64,000 bases of DNA from Lutraria lutraria (GCA_964023205.1 OZ026848.1:3152501-3216500); one strand, 5' to 3'. Numbered from the stretch's first letter, positions 27,376-40,095 are shown. The notes: a model not told the origin generated them from the letters alone. A program made the numbers and translations.

Positions 27376-28080
27376 AATGGAATGAAGTACATATCACATT
27401 TAAGGGGACACAATTTCTGACAATTATCTAAAGCGGGTGGGGTATGGTAAGAATTAATAATTAAGAATAGGCTTGTATTTAAGTAAAAGAAATCAATGTA
27501 ATTTCAAGTCATATTTGCACTGAAAGGAATGTTGACAAGAATGGAGAAAAAAGGATAAAATGGCAAAGCTAATGTGGATATAAGAACAAATTCTCGCGTA
27601 CATTCAAACACAAATATTAATTCATATTTCAAAGAAGTATTATGCACTACACAATGTCAAAACATTTATCAATGTTGTACGAGTGAAATTTATTTGAAAT
27701 AATGAGAATTAACACTGCTAACTTCATTTTATTACACACACTACCAGGTAAAAACACGATCTGTTTTGCTCATAAAGTAGTACAGGTAAAAAGGTATGGT
27801 GGTCAAAAGTGCCATGGAACAAAACAGTCAATAGTTAGAATTTCCCCTTGCCATTTAAAGTGTATCATATTTTCTGATAATTTTCATGTTAAGCTTATTG
27901 AGCCAGTTCTGTGACTTATCAAAATACATGTCAGTTACAATAATCACAAATTCAATATTCGTTCATAGTATTTATTAATCAATTTATATATTAAGGATCA
28001 ATATAATAACAATAAATAAGATCGATAGAGGGGCAAAATGGCCATGTAATCGTTTACTAGAAAAAAGAAGTTTAAAAACG
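27376..28080. other. AT-rich unannotated DNA
   Basis: No gene recognised. Contains TTAAGGGGACACAAT at 27,400, which recurs inverted at 29,645-29,659, so at least part of this interval is interspersed-repeat debris. Only short chance open frames (about 70 codons) are present. Confidence 0.5.
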
Positions 28081-28084
28081 ATTT

Positions 28085-28400
28085 GATACTTGATCATAGT
28101 ATTTCTGTGAAAATTTGGTCGAAGTCCCTTCAGAATTGAAGGAGTTGCGTCCAGTAGAGTATTTCCCCATATATACTGTATATATCACATAGGTTATGCA
28201 CACAATAAAACACGAGGTCATAGATCGGCCAAAAGGGATCATATCACAAAATCCCTAAAATGCATAGGGGTACTACAAAATAGTTATGTGTAAAAGTTTG
28301 GTTGAAATCCATTAAGAATTGTAGGAGAAGTTGCGTCCAGAAGAAATTGTGGAAGTTCGCCCTGCAACCTGCCCGCCTGTCCGTGCGCCGACATTCGCCA
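28085..28400 (+). repeat. Two copies of a TTGCGTCCAG-type interspersed repeat
   Basis: Two imperfect copies, about 28,105-28,160 and 28,280-28,345. Both read roughly GTGAAAATTTGGT..GAAATCC..TAAGAATTG..GGAG..TTGCGTCCAG. The second continues into a GC-richer stretch (CCTGCCCGCCTGTCCGTGCG). The wording resembles a repeat I know from bivalve genomes (TTGGTGAAAATC..AGTTGCGTCC..GACGGAC). The family assignment comes from memory and was not checked. Not coding. Confidence 0.6.
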
Positions 28401-31400
28401 ATAAAATAGCCTTTGTCTTGGAAAACCTGGTTAAACATATAAAAAATAAAAAAGGTTACCAGAGATAACAAAACACTTTATACATTATGATAGCAATTAA
28501 TACTGAACTTTACGCATTGTTATTATTTCCTACAGTATCCCTTCACAGACACCATACTATTTACTGATATCTCAAGGACGCTTTGCACGGGATTTCGATA
28601 AATTGGGTCAGTGCGATAGTAAATACACATATTTCATGCACTTACCTTTATAAAGTTGAAAACATGGCATGTGCCTACGACAAAAAGTAAATAAATGAAA
28701 GCATAATGTTTTGGCATTAATACTTACTTTGATCTGCGTACTGATTACTCATTATCGCAATTTTGGTCTCCTTATTTGTTTTGTTTACTTTTCGAAATTT
28801 ATAGCGGAATTGCTTCATAACTGAAAACGGAAATGTCTTCGATCGGAAACATAGTCCATTATTTAATTATTTTTCCCCCTAAGCGAATAAAACTTCTAAT
28901 CTTTACACGGATATAAGTATATTTTCTAATGTTGGTAAATAAACGATATTCTTTCAAAAATCCTTGTCATTTAATAAAAAAAAATGCACGTGCCACCACC
29001 TGTTTGGTATAATTCGAGTAACCGTTCCTTTCGCGGACGAATTATTTTCAGTGAATCGGTCAGAAGCCGTGGGAGAATGAAAGTGATCGTAAACATTCTA
29101 CAATTAACCATAATTCAAATAGAAAGAACCAAAAATCAAAGAAGTGTTTTAGACTTACCGTCTTAATGGAGAATCCCATATGTCTTAGCTACGTTATGCA
29201 TTACTTACCATGTGTTGCCACAGCTTTAAATGTCTAATTGCACAGATATTTGTTTTGTTTACATTTTAACGAATGGAAAAATGGCGTCCTGTCGAAATTT
29301 ATGTCACATGTCAAATGTTTGTTTGGTCGTTTCAGTAAACGCGATTATGTCAACCAAAAAATGGATTCGTACAACGTTCAGGGTTACTTCGTATTGTTTT
29401 AAAACTAATTTGGTTCACGAACTGTTCGTTACATTTTGAGTTTGAATGTACTTTCATAAACCGTTTTTAACGGTGTTGTTTTCTTGATTAATCAGTGGTA
29501 GCCAGTCTATATCATTCAAATAGTGAATATAACATGTCTACACTAATGTTTTAACAACTTACCAATACTTTTGTATAGACTCCCCAAGTAATTATTTCAA
29601 TTGGCCATGTGACTATTTTCTATGTATTATTTTGAAAGTTGAGAATTGTGTCCCCTTAATTAGGTCCAAATAAAACACCTTACATGAGTAATTGAGCACT
29701 GAAAGTTCATTACAAGACACAAATACTTATAATTGCTCACTTGTAATTAAGTCGAATAAGTACATATTTTCAAGACATTAATGATATGCGTATTAAAGTG
29801 CTATCAATTACACGTTAGGAGTAAAACAATTGGTAAATATTTATACTTAGTAAATTTGTACATGAAGGAACGATTCAATCGGCAGTATAATGTAACCTCT
29901 CTAAAGCAACATCCTTTGGGAGTAGCAAAAATATGTTGTTGCTGAGAGGTTGTTGCTCTAGTAAGCGAGTTTATGTATGTATAGACATGCACGATATATG
30001 ACATAATGAACTTAGATATACTTATCCACACATGGAATTATCCAGCTGCAACTCAGAAAAATATACAAGATCGCAAAACTTCAATTAATCTATCTTAGAT
30101 GTTATTGTACGTTGTTTGTCCTGAAATTGAATGGTAAAATAGTTAGTCAAGGAAAATTGCACATGTAAGTATAGAAAATTAATTTAGTACATGTTCATTG
30201 TACGAATAATAAGTACATGGGGCGAACAAATCACAAGTACATGTCCTAATGCAATTGGCAATTGCAATAAAAGAAATAAGAATCTTTAAGTAATTAATGT
30301 CAGATCATATTAATTATTATAAAAAAATATGCACGTTAGAAACAGAGCAATTGGCAAATATAGCACGTGTATTTCTTATCATGTATATGTGGGACATATT
30401 AATCAAGTATGTATATGTATATCATAGTAAGTGTGTCTATGCATGTACATATGATATAAGGAAGTATGCAATTTGAGTTATTCGTACTGCAATGCTGTAA
30501 AATGTCTGCTTCCACTGAATCGCTTATTTAAATATAAAACATAAATTACAATCGACAGGTACAAGACTTAGTATTCGTTTTAAATAAAATATAAACAACA
30601 AAATCGGTAAACACGTTGTTTTATGTGATATGTTGTTCTCCTAAACATTCTTATTTAATGCATTTATTGAGGTTAATGAATGGCGAATAACGTCTGCCAG
30701 ATGTGTATGTTTTAAGAACTTATTTGATGAAAATACATTGCAAAACATATGTTTAGAAAATCAACATACTTCATAGTCAACCAATTCCACTTTCGCTATT
30801 TCAATCAGAGGAAACGGTTTTATCGCACGTGTACATACACAGGTATTTCAAATAACATTTTTAGTAATACCACAACCATAGAGATTTTACTTCCAAATAG
30901 TCATCGTATGGGCTTTTACTGGCGGTTCACTAGGACAAGCAACATCCATGAATACGACAGAATTCCGATTCATTGACAACAGTTTATTAAAACACTTGGA
31001 TGTAATCCGAAATGAACTTTCAGTCCCGATATTTTCCATGCATATTTTAATTCAAATTATCATCCATTATCCGAAATGTTTAATCAGAACACCGTGTCTT
31101 ATCCAAAGTGATACACAAGTCCCTAATATTACACAAACTCGCAATTACACACCTATAATCCGAAATTGACAATTCAATCGAAAACTTATATCAACTTGTG
31201 TTAAAGGGAATCGTCGTGTCAAAAGGTGCAAACACCACAAATAATGAGGCCAAACATAAAAATCCATCGTTTGCTCGCATTAAATAATGGGAGCAAATTT
31301 ATCATATTATGACGCTAACGCGGTATGATGTTTGTATTCAATTTTGGCTTTATCAATTAAATGTATTATGATATCATGATTGCCGATGGCGCCAGCACCT

Positions 31401-32127
31401 TGAAAAGAAATGTGAGTATATCGTTTTAAACCGACCTCTGAGAACTATCTTTGAGTTGAGGCAAAGGGGAGACAGGAACAATGTTGCACTTATGATTAGG
31501 TGGACCAGCATCCACTTCACGGAAGAGAAATCACTCAAGATGTGTCTCCCCGTGAAAGAAAATACATGAGTTGATAATTTGTAAAAGTTCTAGCAATGTC
31601 ATTTTGGGATATTTCTCTTCGAAATTGCATGCAAAATGACGAGAAAAATATTCTAGGTCGCATAGCATTCTTTGATCTTTGAAAAACAGGCGTGTTCATT
31701 AAAACCGGATACTTTAAAAAAATGTGCTTTCCTGTGTTTTGCACGAGGGCCCTATAACGGACGTGTCGACGGCTGATATTTGACAGATCACAAACATGTG
31801 AAAGAGCCACCGTTCAGTAGGGGAGATAGTAAGTAAACTGTGTGTAATAGTAAATAAGGATCAAGCAACAACACATTAGCATTGTGCAAAGCCTTCTCAG
31901 CATCGCATAACTGCCATGTGTCATTGTACAATTATAAATGTATGTACTATAAAAAGAATTAACAGAGTATATATGAATGATATCAATGATGGACCATCTT
32001 AGATATAGAAATACCACGAGGACATTATCAAGCTAAGTAGCGTCGATTATCGGCAAATTGACTTCACATAATGGAAAATGAACTGTACATCACAGCAAAC
32101 AAGCATCATACAACAACTAACTATCAT
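28401..32127. other. AT-rich intergenic or intronic DNA, no gene recognised
   Basis: No recognisable coding domain or RNA gene. Notable small items are the inverted TTAAGGGGACACAAT piece (29,645-29,659), a partial E1 end (30,119-30,150) and a near palindrome at 31,269-31,297 (TTTGCTC..GAGCAAA). The open frames present (60-91 codons) have no recognisable domain and skewed composition, so I treat them as chance. Confidence 0.5.
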
Positions 32128-32140
32128 AAAATAGCAACTG
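32128..32140. repeat. SINE target-site duplication, left
   Basis: AAAATAGCAACTG, identical to 32,339-32,351 on the far side of the SINE. Confidence 0.88.
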
Positions 32141-32338
32141 GTGTGTCTGTTCGTTTGTACGAATTGGGTCTTATACGCCCCATTTTAACAGTGAGAATCA
32201 TATGAGGCGGACAGTTCAACTAACTATCGTTTCTGTGAAGAACCAGAACTAGACTCCAATCCTCCGTATCAACTGCCTATTTTGTCACATTAAGATACAT
32301 GGTTGGTAGTGGGGCTCGATCCCACGACCCTCTATTAG
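32141..32338 (-). mobile_element. tRNA-derived SINE, 5'-truncated, with 13-bp TSD
   Basis: The reverse complement contains a B-box-like GGATCGAGCCCC followed by ACCATGTATCTTAATG, GGCAGTTG, GGAGTCTAGT, CTGGTTCTTC, ACTGTCCGCCTCATATGA, GGGGCGTA and ACAAACGAAC. This is the same order and wording as the fuller SINE at 35,745-35,992 on the other strand. It is flanked by perfect 13-bp direct repeats AAAATAGCAACTG at 32,128-32,140 and 32,339-32,351, the mark of LINE-mediated retrotransposition. The A box and the 5' half of the tRNA head are missing, so the copy was truncated on insertion. It would not be transcribed from its own pol III promoter. Confidence 0.88.
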
Positions 32339-32351
32339 AAAATAGCAACTG
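32339..32351. repeat. SINE target-site duplication, right
   Basis: AAAATAGCAACTG, identical to 32,128-32,140 on the other side of the SINE. Confidence 0.88.
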
Positions 32352-32617
32352 AACAATGCATAATAAAACATACAGAATAAACGCACGAGCAGCGTATACT
32401 GACAAAAGGTCATAATGTAACGATAAATGAACTAAAATGTGAAAAACTGATACATCATATATTCACAGCACACACGTGTTCTACTTATGGCCAGACTGCT
32501 AAATAGTGTTCGCTAGAAAGGCACACGAACGCACATATCCTGATTACACGCATATAATTATATCTGTATTAAAACATAGAATACATATTTTCGTAAACAA
32601 ACAAGAGCATAAAGGTG

Positions 32618-32745
32618 TTATGCAGACATGCATTTAAAGATGATTGGTGCATTATTAGTGCTATATCAGGATGAGGAAATTCATGTACCCAATGCGGGGC
32701 TCAAACCCGCGACCTCCTGCTTGCTAATCGGGCTGGTGAATATTG
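32618..32745 (-). mobile_element. tRNA-derived SINE-like fragment, second family
   Basis: The reverse complement reads AGCAGGAGGTCGCGGGTTTGAGCCCCGC, here quoted only for its B box GGGTTTGAGCC and the T-arm-like pairing of GCGGG with CCCGC. It is followed by ATTGGGTACATGAATTTCC. The 3' body differs from the SINE at 35.7 kb, so it is a separate family. The A box is not clear. No target duplication was found. It could also be a decayed tRNA pseudogene. Confidence 0.5.
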
Positions 32746-34525
32746 CAGTCAATTTATTAATTATCAACACACATACTATACCGCACTGCTACAGTTCAAG
32801 TACAAACTATCAAATGCTGTCATACGTTTACAAATAATTTCAGAATTTGAATCTAGTGAGGTAGGGGTCCGAATGAAAAAAAAAACCCTGATATCAGGTA
32901 TGAACACATTAGGCATTTTTATCAGTGCATTACTGGTGGTAGCTGGATGAGTTGTGACTGATGGTAATGGCCAGTGTGATATGCCTTCAGATCTGGTGTT
33001 TACTCATTTATACGACTATACCCCCGGCAAAGCTATTCAGATAATGACTTCTCACGTTTTCAAGAAGACACGTGTCAGTAACTCAACTTTCACATGTATA
33101 TCGTTGTATGAATCAGATACACGTACTCGTAATTTTTCTTTAAAAATGACTTCTTACACACTGCTCGCTAAGATAAACAAACATTTTTACTCAGCATCGC
33201 CTCGGATAAAAGATGATGTATGTCTACTGTATCGATTACTTGCATACATGTATTTAAAACAAAGATATTTCGGTGAAAAGCAAGCTGCATGAAATAAGTT
33301 GTATGTTAGAAAGAAAAAGTGCACTGAAGTGTTTGTACAAATAACATAGATAGAATCACATAGTTCTATGAGTGATACGTATATGTCGGTATCGTTTCGT
33401 TATGCACAGTGAGTATTACGCCGATTTTCAGTAATACATTTGTATCTTAATTGTAATTAATACGGCAACCACATTCACTTAACAAGTTTTCCTGGACTGT
33501 ATTCTAACCAGTACTAACTTACCCTTCCACAAGGATCTCACTACCTCTCCAACGTAGTTATATAGCAGAAAATCTACTTTTTTTCAACTTCACACACGTG
33601 TTTGACTAGCCGCGAAAGTTCTGTTCTGCTCTATGAGAACTATTTAAAACTAGTAGCACTTACAATAATAATATTAAGGAAGAACTGACGATGGGTAAAT
33701 TTTTCATTTTGGTCAGTGTGAATACAAACTCCTTCTTGTAATCTGTTTACTAGTATTTAGTACTAGCGCCTGTAAATTGTAATTCATTTATGCAACAGTA
33801 TCCAACTGAAACACAATGTATGGTATTATGTTCTTCGTATATACGTAATCAACTAAACGATTCAGATATTCAATTAAATTTGAATAATACGAATTTGCAA
33901 ATCGTCAATGTACATAAAGTATTCAGTTTTTGGACTGATAGTACCTTGTCTTGGGACATTGACTGGAGCACTCAGAATCGTAATATAAAGAAAAATACAT
34001 GTAGAATCAAATTTGTATCAATCGGAAAATCTCCTTAGAAAGCAATCATCGATTTTACAACAAATTTATCGATACCTTGATCTAAATCTAAAGATATTAC
34101 ACTGTTCTGAAACTCTTGAGAAAGTTTGGAACGTGTACATGTCAGGTTTAAACTGGTTCATTAAGTATGGAAGTATATATTTGTATATTTTTGTAAATAT
34201 GTGCCACTTGGGTCTATGACCTTCTGGTTTATTGAAAATAAAACTGTTCAGAACTGTACATTATAGTAATACATGTATACTCATTAAAGCTGATTGTCGG
34301 TTCTTGGTGAGGACACCATAAGTTTAGAAAAGTTTTTGTGTCTAGTCAACAGTCGTTTACATATTTACATGTATACATATTTAAGCACAGAGACTTCAGG
34401 TACATGTATCTTACTTTATTTTGATTATGTTTTGGTGTAAATATGTGAATATGAGAAGATTTCTTTGCTAAACGAAAGAATACAAAAATCTCCGCTTGGC
34501 CTATCACTTTAAATATTCGACGTAC
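32746..34525. other. AT-rich DNA, no gene recognised
   Basis: Includes a 112-codon open frame (32,954-33,292) with no recognisable domain and low-complexity bias. At 33,690-33,770 (TTTTTCATTTTGGTCAGTG, CTTGTAAT) it contains a diverged member of the repeat seen twice at 55.4-56.2 kb. Nothing else is supported. Confidence 0.5.
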
Positions 34526-34665
34526 AGTCAACACTGTGCTAGCGGACACCTCCGACCAAAAGCCGCCCTGTTAATAAAGGTTATTTCTAAGAGCTGTTGT
34601 TTATTATTTAGAACATAATGATCTTCGATTAAAGGTCACCTGTCAAAAGATGCCATATTTTGTTT
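34526..34665 (+). repeat. Interspersed repeat with GCGGACACCTCCGA and AAAGGTCACCTGTC
   Basis: CACTGTGCTAGCGGACACCTCCGA followed by CCCTGTTAATAAAGG and AAAGGTCACCTGTCAA (described in parts). The reverse complement of 46,020-46,160 has CCTGTGTTAGCGGCCACCTCCGA, then CCCTGTGAATAAA, so both are copies of one diverged family. A short relative (GAAGGCCACCTGTCAATAAA) lies at 56,302. Confidence 0.65.
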
Positions 34666-35160
34666 TCCCAAGTATTGCCTTTGTTCACATGTTTGTATGT
34701 AAATATATGGTGTTCGTTGTTTGACATTATTATGCGTCTGAACATTACACTGACTACAGTACTAAGAACATATTCATAATCATCCAATCGTGGTGTTTTT
34801 CATATTTTATTACTGAGCTTTACTCTAAACCTTTCGCGCGAGTGTTGCGCATACATTTACGCGATCGTTATGTCCAGACCACTAAGTGATGATATTTCGC
34901 GTAATATTGTACTATATGTCAACTTGTACTATCGTAAGATAGAACCAAGACATGGAAGGAACGTCATTATACAATCATGTAGATGATGTATATACATTGA
35001 ATTTATCAGTTAAAAAGCCGCATAAACAGGGCAGGATATCTTAAAAGAATACAAAGATGATTGTAATTTCAAGACTGACAGAAGGAAAAATCTTACCATG
35101 TTACCTATTGCTTAAGGGCCCATTCGACAGGTATGGTCATTTCAGGGCTGTCATTAAAAA
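34666..35160. other. AT-rich DNA, nothing recognised
   Basis: No gene, RNA or repeat call can be supported here. A 128-codon open frame starts at 35,057 and runs through a G homopolymer (35,161-35,171). It shows no domain, so I do not call it. Confidence 0.45.
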
Positions 35161-35274
35161 GGGGGGGGGGGAGAAGATGAAGGAGAATCGGGTATTTATA
35201 TCCTGGTACTTTGTCGTGCCCGGTGTGAAGCACCGATATATACCTCGTTCTTATTCTAGTGATTTCATCGGCAC

Positions 35275-35360
35275 AGTTGTTGACTCGGTAGCTGGGATGG
35301 GGACATGGAAAGCGCCACTGATAAATTCGGAAGGCCGAGTCGAGATTCGAATCCTGGACA
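35275..35360 (+). mobile_element. Possible tRNA-like SINE head
   Basis: CGGTAGCTGGGATGG resembles a pol III A box and, about 55 bases later, GATTCGAATCC closely matches a B box. The spacing suits a tRNA-like promoter. No second copy was seen in the window, and no acceptor-stem pairing or target duplication is clear. Tentative. Confidence 0.25.
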
Positions 35361-35744
35361 TTTCGTTATGTAGTCCAGCGTTCCAACTAAGTTTTAAGCT
35401 CGAAGACAAATCCGATAGCAGGTATATGTTATCCATGCTATGAATTCTTGCAGATAATTTACGGCTGTAATTGTTTAAGAAAGTCATGTACGTCGTTCCC
35501 TGATACATATCTATAGGATCTCATTTGTTATACTTGGCGTTTCTATAAAACAAGTACAAATGTCATGGTCGACCATTTGTCTTAATCAAGTTCAATATTC
35601 GGAATTCTACATTGTATTATATGTGTGTGAATCATAAGTAGGATTTGGTATTTTTATTGCTAAATTACATTCATTGAATATTATTAATTAGTAAAGCAAT
35701 GTACTGTATATTGGTACATAATTACTGATGATAACCGCCACACA

Positions 35745-35992
35745 GATCCGCCCACTGTGGTTGAGTGGTTAAGATCGCTGACTTCAAATAACTTTAACCT
35801 CTCACTGACAGAGGATCGTGGGTTCGAGCCCCGCTATCGACCATGTATCTTTATAGGAGAAGGTAGGCAGTTGCTTACGAAGTATGGGAGTCTAGTACTG
35901 GTTCTTCCTAGGTGATGATTATGAGTAAACTGTCCGCCTCATATGACCGTCTAACTATTCAAAGGGGGCGTAAAACTCGAACAAACGAACGA
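35745..35992 (+). mobile_element. tRNA-derived SINE, full-length head
   Basis: The tRNA-like head has an A box (TGGTTGAGTGGTTAAG, from about 35,758), a long variable-arm-like segment (CTCTCACTGACAGAGGA), as in Ser/Leu-type tRNAs, and a B box (GGTTCGAGCCC at 35,821-35,831). The tRNA-unrelated body follows (ACCATGTATC, GGCAGTTGC, GGAGTCTAGTACTGG, ACTGTCCGCCTCATATGA, GGGGGCGTA), ending near ACAAACGAACGA. The body matches the inverted copy at 32,141-32,338. The sequence GCCACA on both sides (35,738 and 36,001) may be a short or decayed target duplication. It could be pol III transcribed if not silenced. Confidence 0.85.
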
Positions 35993-36639
35993 ATATAGCA
36001 GCCACAGCAACAAGTGGAATGATACAATTTTCATGTTCATCAGTATCCAAGTGCATGTATAAGAACTGTCGGAAAGAGACATATTAGTACATGGGGTAAA
36101 ATTTGTTTTAATCAACGGAATATCTATCAAATATGTGGTATGTAGTTCCTGATATTCATTGCATAATCAAAATACATGTAATAGAACATTACACATATAC
36201 ATGTACTATACAATTATACAAGTGACTTTTGTGTAGATCAAATACAAATTGGTATTTATTGTCTTATATAAGGAGAAACAAATAATAGATCGCATTTCTA
36301 TTAAATGACTAATATTCCAATGTCAATACGGTAACCTTTATATGGGGTTTATTGTCAATGCGGTTTTGTTTTACGTAAATGAAATATGTATGGCCGTTTA
36401 ATGATTTATTATATTATTTACATCTCTATTGATTGAGCTTTAATACGTCAATATGCCGAATGTATGACAATGTACTTTTCAGTACTAGATGCACTTATCT
36501 GTTATGTGTTGTCTTTATTAAGATGATACCGAAAATAAACTAATCAAATAAACTAATCATATCGTAATTTTTAGTGTAATACGAAGTATTAACACAATTT
36601 GGAACATCGAACAAACCCTTTAATTTGTGTACATTTTAT
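35993..36639. other. AT-rich DNA, nothing recognised
   Basis: About 650 bp without an open frame of note or any repeat that I can match elsewhere in the window. Confidence 0.45.
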
Positions 36640-37095
36640 ACATGTATTGATAAAATATCGCACATACATAGCGTGTTCACCTTCGCCTCTTTTTGTGTTA
36701 CATGAATTATTTGATTTGTAAATTTGCTAGGAGGTATGTTTGGCATAATAGAAATGAATTTGAGTAACAATCCAGTGTATGAAAGACTTTGTATTACGTT
36801 TGTATGAACCATTATGATATATCAATACCAACCATTTTCTGTCAACACATTTTGTGAACTCATGATAAAACGTGCTTCACGAATTCATCCGTTATTAAAG
36901 CCAACGTCATACATTCTTCCTTTTGTTCCATATTTAATACCTTGTAAAAGCCATTTTATAATACACGTAACAATACGTGACATATTTCATTCACCGATTG
37001 AGAGGAAGTATTTATTATAAAGTACTCGACTGGATCGTCGCCCATTGAAGATTTACAAACAACAATCATTATGGAGAACTATCATGAGTCGATTT
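36640..37095 (+). repeat. Interspersed repeat R1, partial + copy
   Basis: Shares with 42,975-43,430 and with the reverse complement of 48,240-49,270 the ordered landmarks: ATCGCACATAC, GTTCACCTTCG, GTGTTACA..AATTA, TTTCTGTCAACACATTT, GTGAACTCA, AAAACGTGCTTCACGAAT, TTATTAAAGC, CTTTTGTTCCATATTTAATAC, AGTACTCGACTGGATCGTCGCCC and TTATGG. It lacks the left portion with the ATTATATTCATACATAT minisatellite. The copy is diverged and non-coding. Confidence 0.75.
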
Positions 37096-37106
37096 ATTTC
37101 ATTATA

Positions 37107-37122
37107 CCCCCCCCCCCCCCCC
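37107..37122. repeat. Poly(C) tract of 16
   Basis: Uninterrupted run of 16 C residues immediately after the partial R1 copy. It is prone to length error in sequencing and assembly. Confidence 0.9.
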
Positions 37123-37879
37123 AAACAAAACCACACACACATAAAACTTGTTGTTGTTTTTCTGATTTTTTAAACAGATGAAGTTCGTTTTTCATTTTGT
37201 TGAAGTTATTTCGAAGTTATTTCAAACTTCCAGACATTGAACTGGCGACATAAATCTATAGATTATCACGATTGTACACCAAGACATACTATTTTTATAA
37301 ATCGCGAAAAACTCGTTCCAACGAATTTATCACGTGCATACAAAATCTGCTCCCTAATTGCACCAATGCTGAATTTATTCGAAATGAAATTTCAAAAGCA
37401 TGCAGCTCTAAGACGCATCTGCTGAATACTTAAGTAAACACCTTTCATTTTGTACTAAGAATTGTTAATAAGATTCACAGAAGACATCTTAAACACATGG
37501 CGTTTTATCATGTTCCTTTTATTCAATAAGTAAACTTACAATGGACATTATAACACTTTGTAAATTAGCAAAGAACAGTGAAAAGATCTTTGAACATGAA
37601 CAATGAATTATACTCTTAAACCAGTAGAGAGAATATACATACATTTAATCCGTTCAAAAGTCACAAATACCAAGAGGATCTGACAAACAATCATGTGCAA
37701 CATTAGATTTAATGATGAATAATCATCGAAGATATTGTGGAAAGGTCTGATTGCTCATACATGGAATATTTGTCCATTTTCTTCTCATTATTTTTGTCAT
37801 TTCTCATATTTCCTTAATCCAAATGTTGCTACATGCATCAGACTGTGATAAACTACGTGCATAATAAGATAAGATTTAA

Positions 37880-38905
37880 AAACAATATCTTTGATAAAAA
37901 AATACACGGAATCTTTCTTAAAATAGTATGCTTTCAAAAGTTTCTTGAAATTAGTAATGGACTGAGCACATTAAATCTCACAGGGTAATGAGTTCCACAG
38001 TCATGGAGCCACATACTTAAACCTTCCCTCACCAGAAGTGATTGTCTTAATTCTTGGCACCACTAATATCGGCGTATTAATAGATCGCAAGTCTCGTGCC
38101 TGATAATAAAATCTTAACATATCCCTAATATATTGTGGTGATTGTTTATGCAAAGCTTTATAAGTTTGTAAGATAATTTTGTATTCCATCCTGAAACATA
38201 CAGGTAGCAGTGTAATTCCTTCAACAGAGGTGTCACATCTTCACACCGTGCTGTTCTCATAATTACGCGTGCTGCAGTATTTTGCTCACGTTGAAGCTTA
38301 TTTGAGGAGAACTTCATCATTCCTATGAGTAATGCATTGCAATGTTAACCAATGTTTTTGTACTATCAATTGAGAGGTACTTTCGCATTCGACCAATGTT
38401 TTGAGTTCAATATAAGCTGATCTATATACACTATTAACTTGACTTTCCATATCCGTAATTATGTTGTGTAAATAGTGTTCCTAGGTTTCTAATGGAATCA
38501 GTAGACTTAATAAGAGATTCACCAACTCGGACTGTCACTTGTTTTACATGCTTAAGGGTGATGTTTGACGAGAATTACATCACTTCAGTCTTGTCGGTAG
38601 TGTTTAAGCATGTTAACATTCATCCGGTGGATAATGCCTGTTAAACAACATGCACTCAAAAAAGAATCAGTGGGTTTGAACAAAATGTATAATTATGTAT
38701 AATCTGCATAAAAATGATTCAGGAGTCCGTGATTGCGACAAATATTAGCAATGGGTTTGCTGCACATCACTTCATCACCGAGCCCTGTGGCACTCCGTAT
38801 TTCAATAGGACAGGCTCCAGCAAATCACCATCTACACAAACTGTTTGCAAACGCTCACTTAAGTATGAAGAAATCCATGACAGTGAATCTTTTAATATTT
38901 AATGA
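37880..38905 (-). pseudogene. LINE (CR1/L2-like) reverse transcriptase, C-terminal half, degraded
   Basis: Read on the minus strand from about 38,900, frames joined across several frameshifts and stops give the expected order of a CR1/L2/Jockey-type ORF2 end. First comes SWISSYLSERLQTVCVDG, then KYGVPQGSV (RT motif, about 38,777-38,797), then FYADYT in place of FYADDT. The C-terminal block follows, with KLQREQNTAARVIMRTAR, VTPLLKELH, EYKIILQTYKALHKQSP and YIRD, and then LWNSLPCEI after an in-frame stop. The second catalytic Asp of YADD is replaced by Tyr, so it would be inactive. The 5' part (endonuclease and the first RT blocks) is missing. The clade name is inferred from motif wording. Confidence 0.85.
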
Positions 38906-39189
38906 CGGCAAAATGTAACATTATTGACTTTTTCGGATTTGTAAATGATTCAGCATTACAGTAATGTAAATTGCAAAACTTAATATACAACATTATCGGA
39001 GTAATACAGGAAATAACGCGAAAATCAAAGACAAACATACTACTCTGCTAGATGGCGCTTTTTGAGCGGTTTCCATGGAAATAACTTTTGGATATATCAT
39101 TTTGCATTAGCCAATACATTAAATGGTGTTCATGCACAATTACTTTATTGTGCATTGACGTCTAAAAGATCACCATTTTCAGTTATTGA
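38906..39189. other. AT-rich spacer between LINE relic and R1
   Basis: About 280 bp with nothing recognisable. It does not match the sequence beyond the R1 boundary at 49,840, which is what places the R1 left edge near 39,190. Confidence 0.5.
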
Positions 39190-39302
39190 ATAATGGCTAA
39201 TTCTGGAGAAGGTAACAAAGTACGATTTAATATCAGTATGCAATTAATTAAGAAATAGAATAAAAAAATCTCCTGCATTATATAAAAATACATGTTTCAC
39301 AG

Positions 39303-40095
39303 ACATTATATTTATACATATATCACAGACATTATATTCATACATATATCATAGACATTATATTCATTCATACATCATACATATATCACAGACATTATGT
39401 TCATACATATATCATACATATATCACAGACATTATATTCATACGTATATCACGGACCATTATATTCATGCATATATCACGGACATTATATTCATACATAT
39501 ATCACAGACATTATATTCATACATATATCATACATATATCACAGACATTATATTCATACATATAATAACGGACATTATATTCATACATATATCATACATA
39601 TATCACATACATTATATTCATACATTTATCACGGACATTATATGCATACATATATCACGGACATTATATTCATACATATATCACAGACATTATATTCATA
39701 CATATATCACGGACATAATATTCATACATATATCATGGACATTATATTCATGCATATATCACAGACATTATATTCATACATATATCATACATATATCACG
39801 GACATTATATTCATGCATATATCACAGAAATTATATTCATACATATATCATACATATATCACAGACATTATATTCATACATATATCACGGACATCATATT
39901 CATACATATATCATACATATATCACAGACATTATATTCATACATATATCACGGACATTATATTCATACATATATCACAGACATTATATTCATGCATATAT
40001 CACAGACATTATATTCATACATATATCACGGACATTATATTCATACATATGTTACAGACATTATATTCATGCATACATCACCGATACTGCATTTA
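39303..40095. repeat. 26-bp-period minisatellite, left segment
   Basis: About 790 bp of repeats with core CAGACATTATATTCATAC followed by ATATAT. Variants include CGGACATT, ATGCATATAT and intercalated extra CATACATATAT pieces. The 26-bp period is not a multiple of three, but the low complexity keeps frames open, so long tyrosine/histidine/isoleucine-rich open frames arise. These are not genes. Confidence 0.93.

Noticed and set aside
32954..33292. A 112-residue open frame
   Set aside because: No recognisable domain, no homology within the window, and no splice or promoter context. It could be a chance frame, and I cannot support a gene.
35057..35443. A 128-residue open frame with a Gly-coding G run
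   Set aside because: It depends on an 11-G homopolymer to stay open and overlaps a possible tRNA-like SINE head. No domain was recognised.
35748..35843. A functional tRNA gene (Ser/Leu-like)
   Set aside because: A and B boxes are present, but a tRNA-unrelated body follows. The same body recurs at 32,141-32,338 with a target duplication, so it is a SINE. Clean acceptor-stem pairing was not seen.
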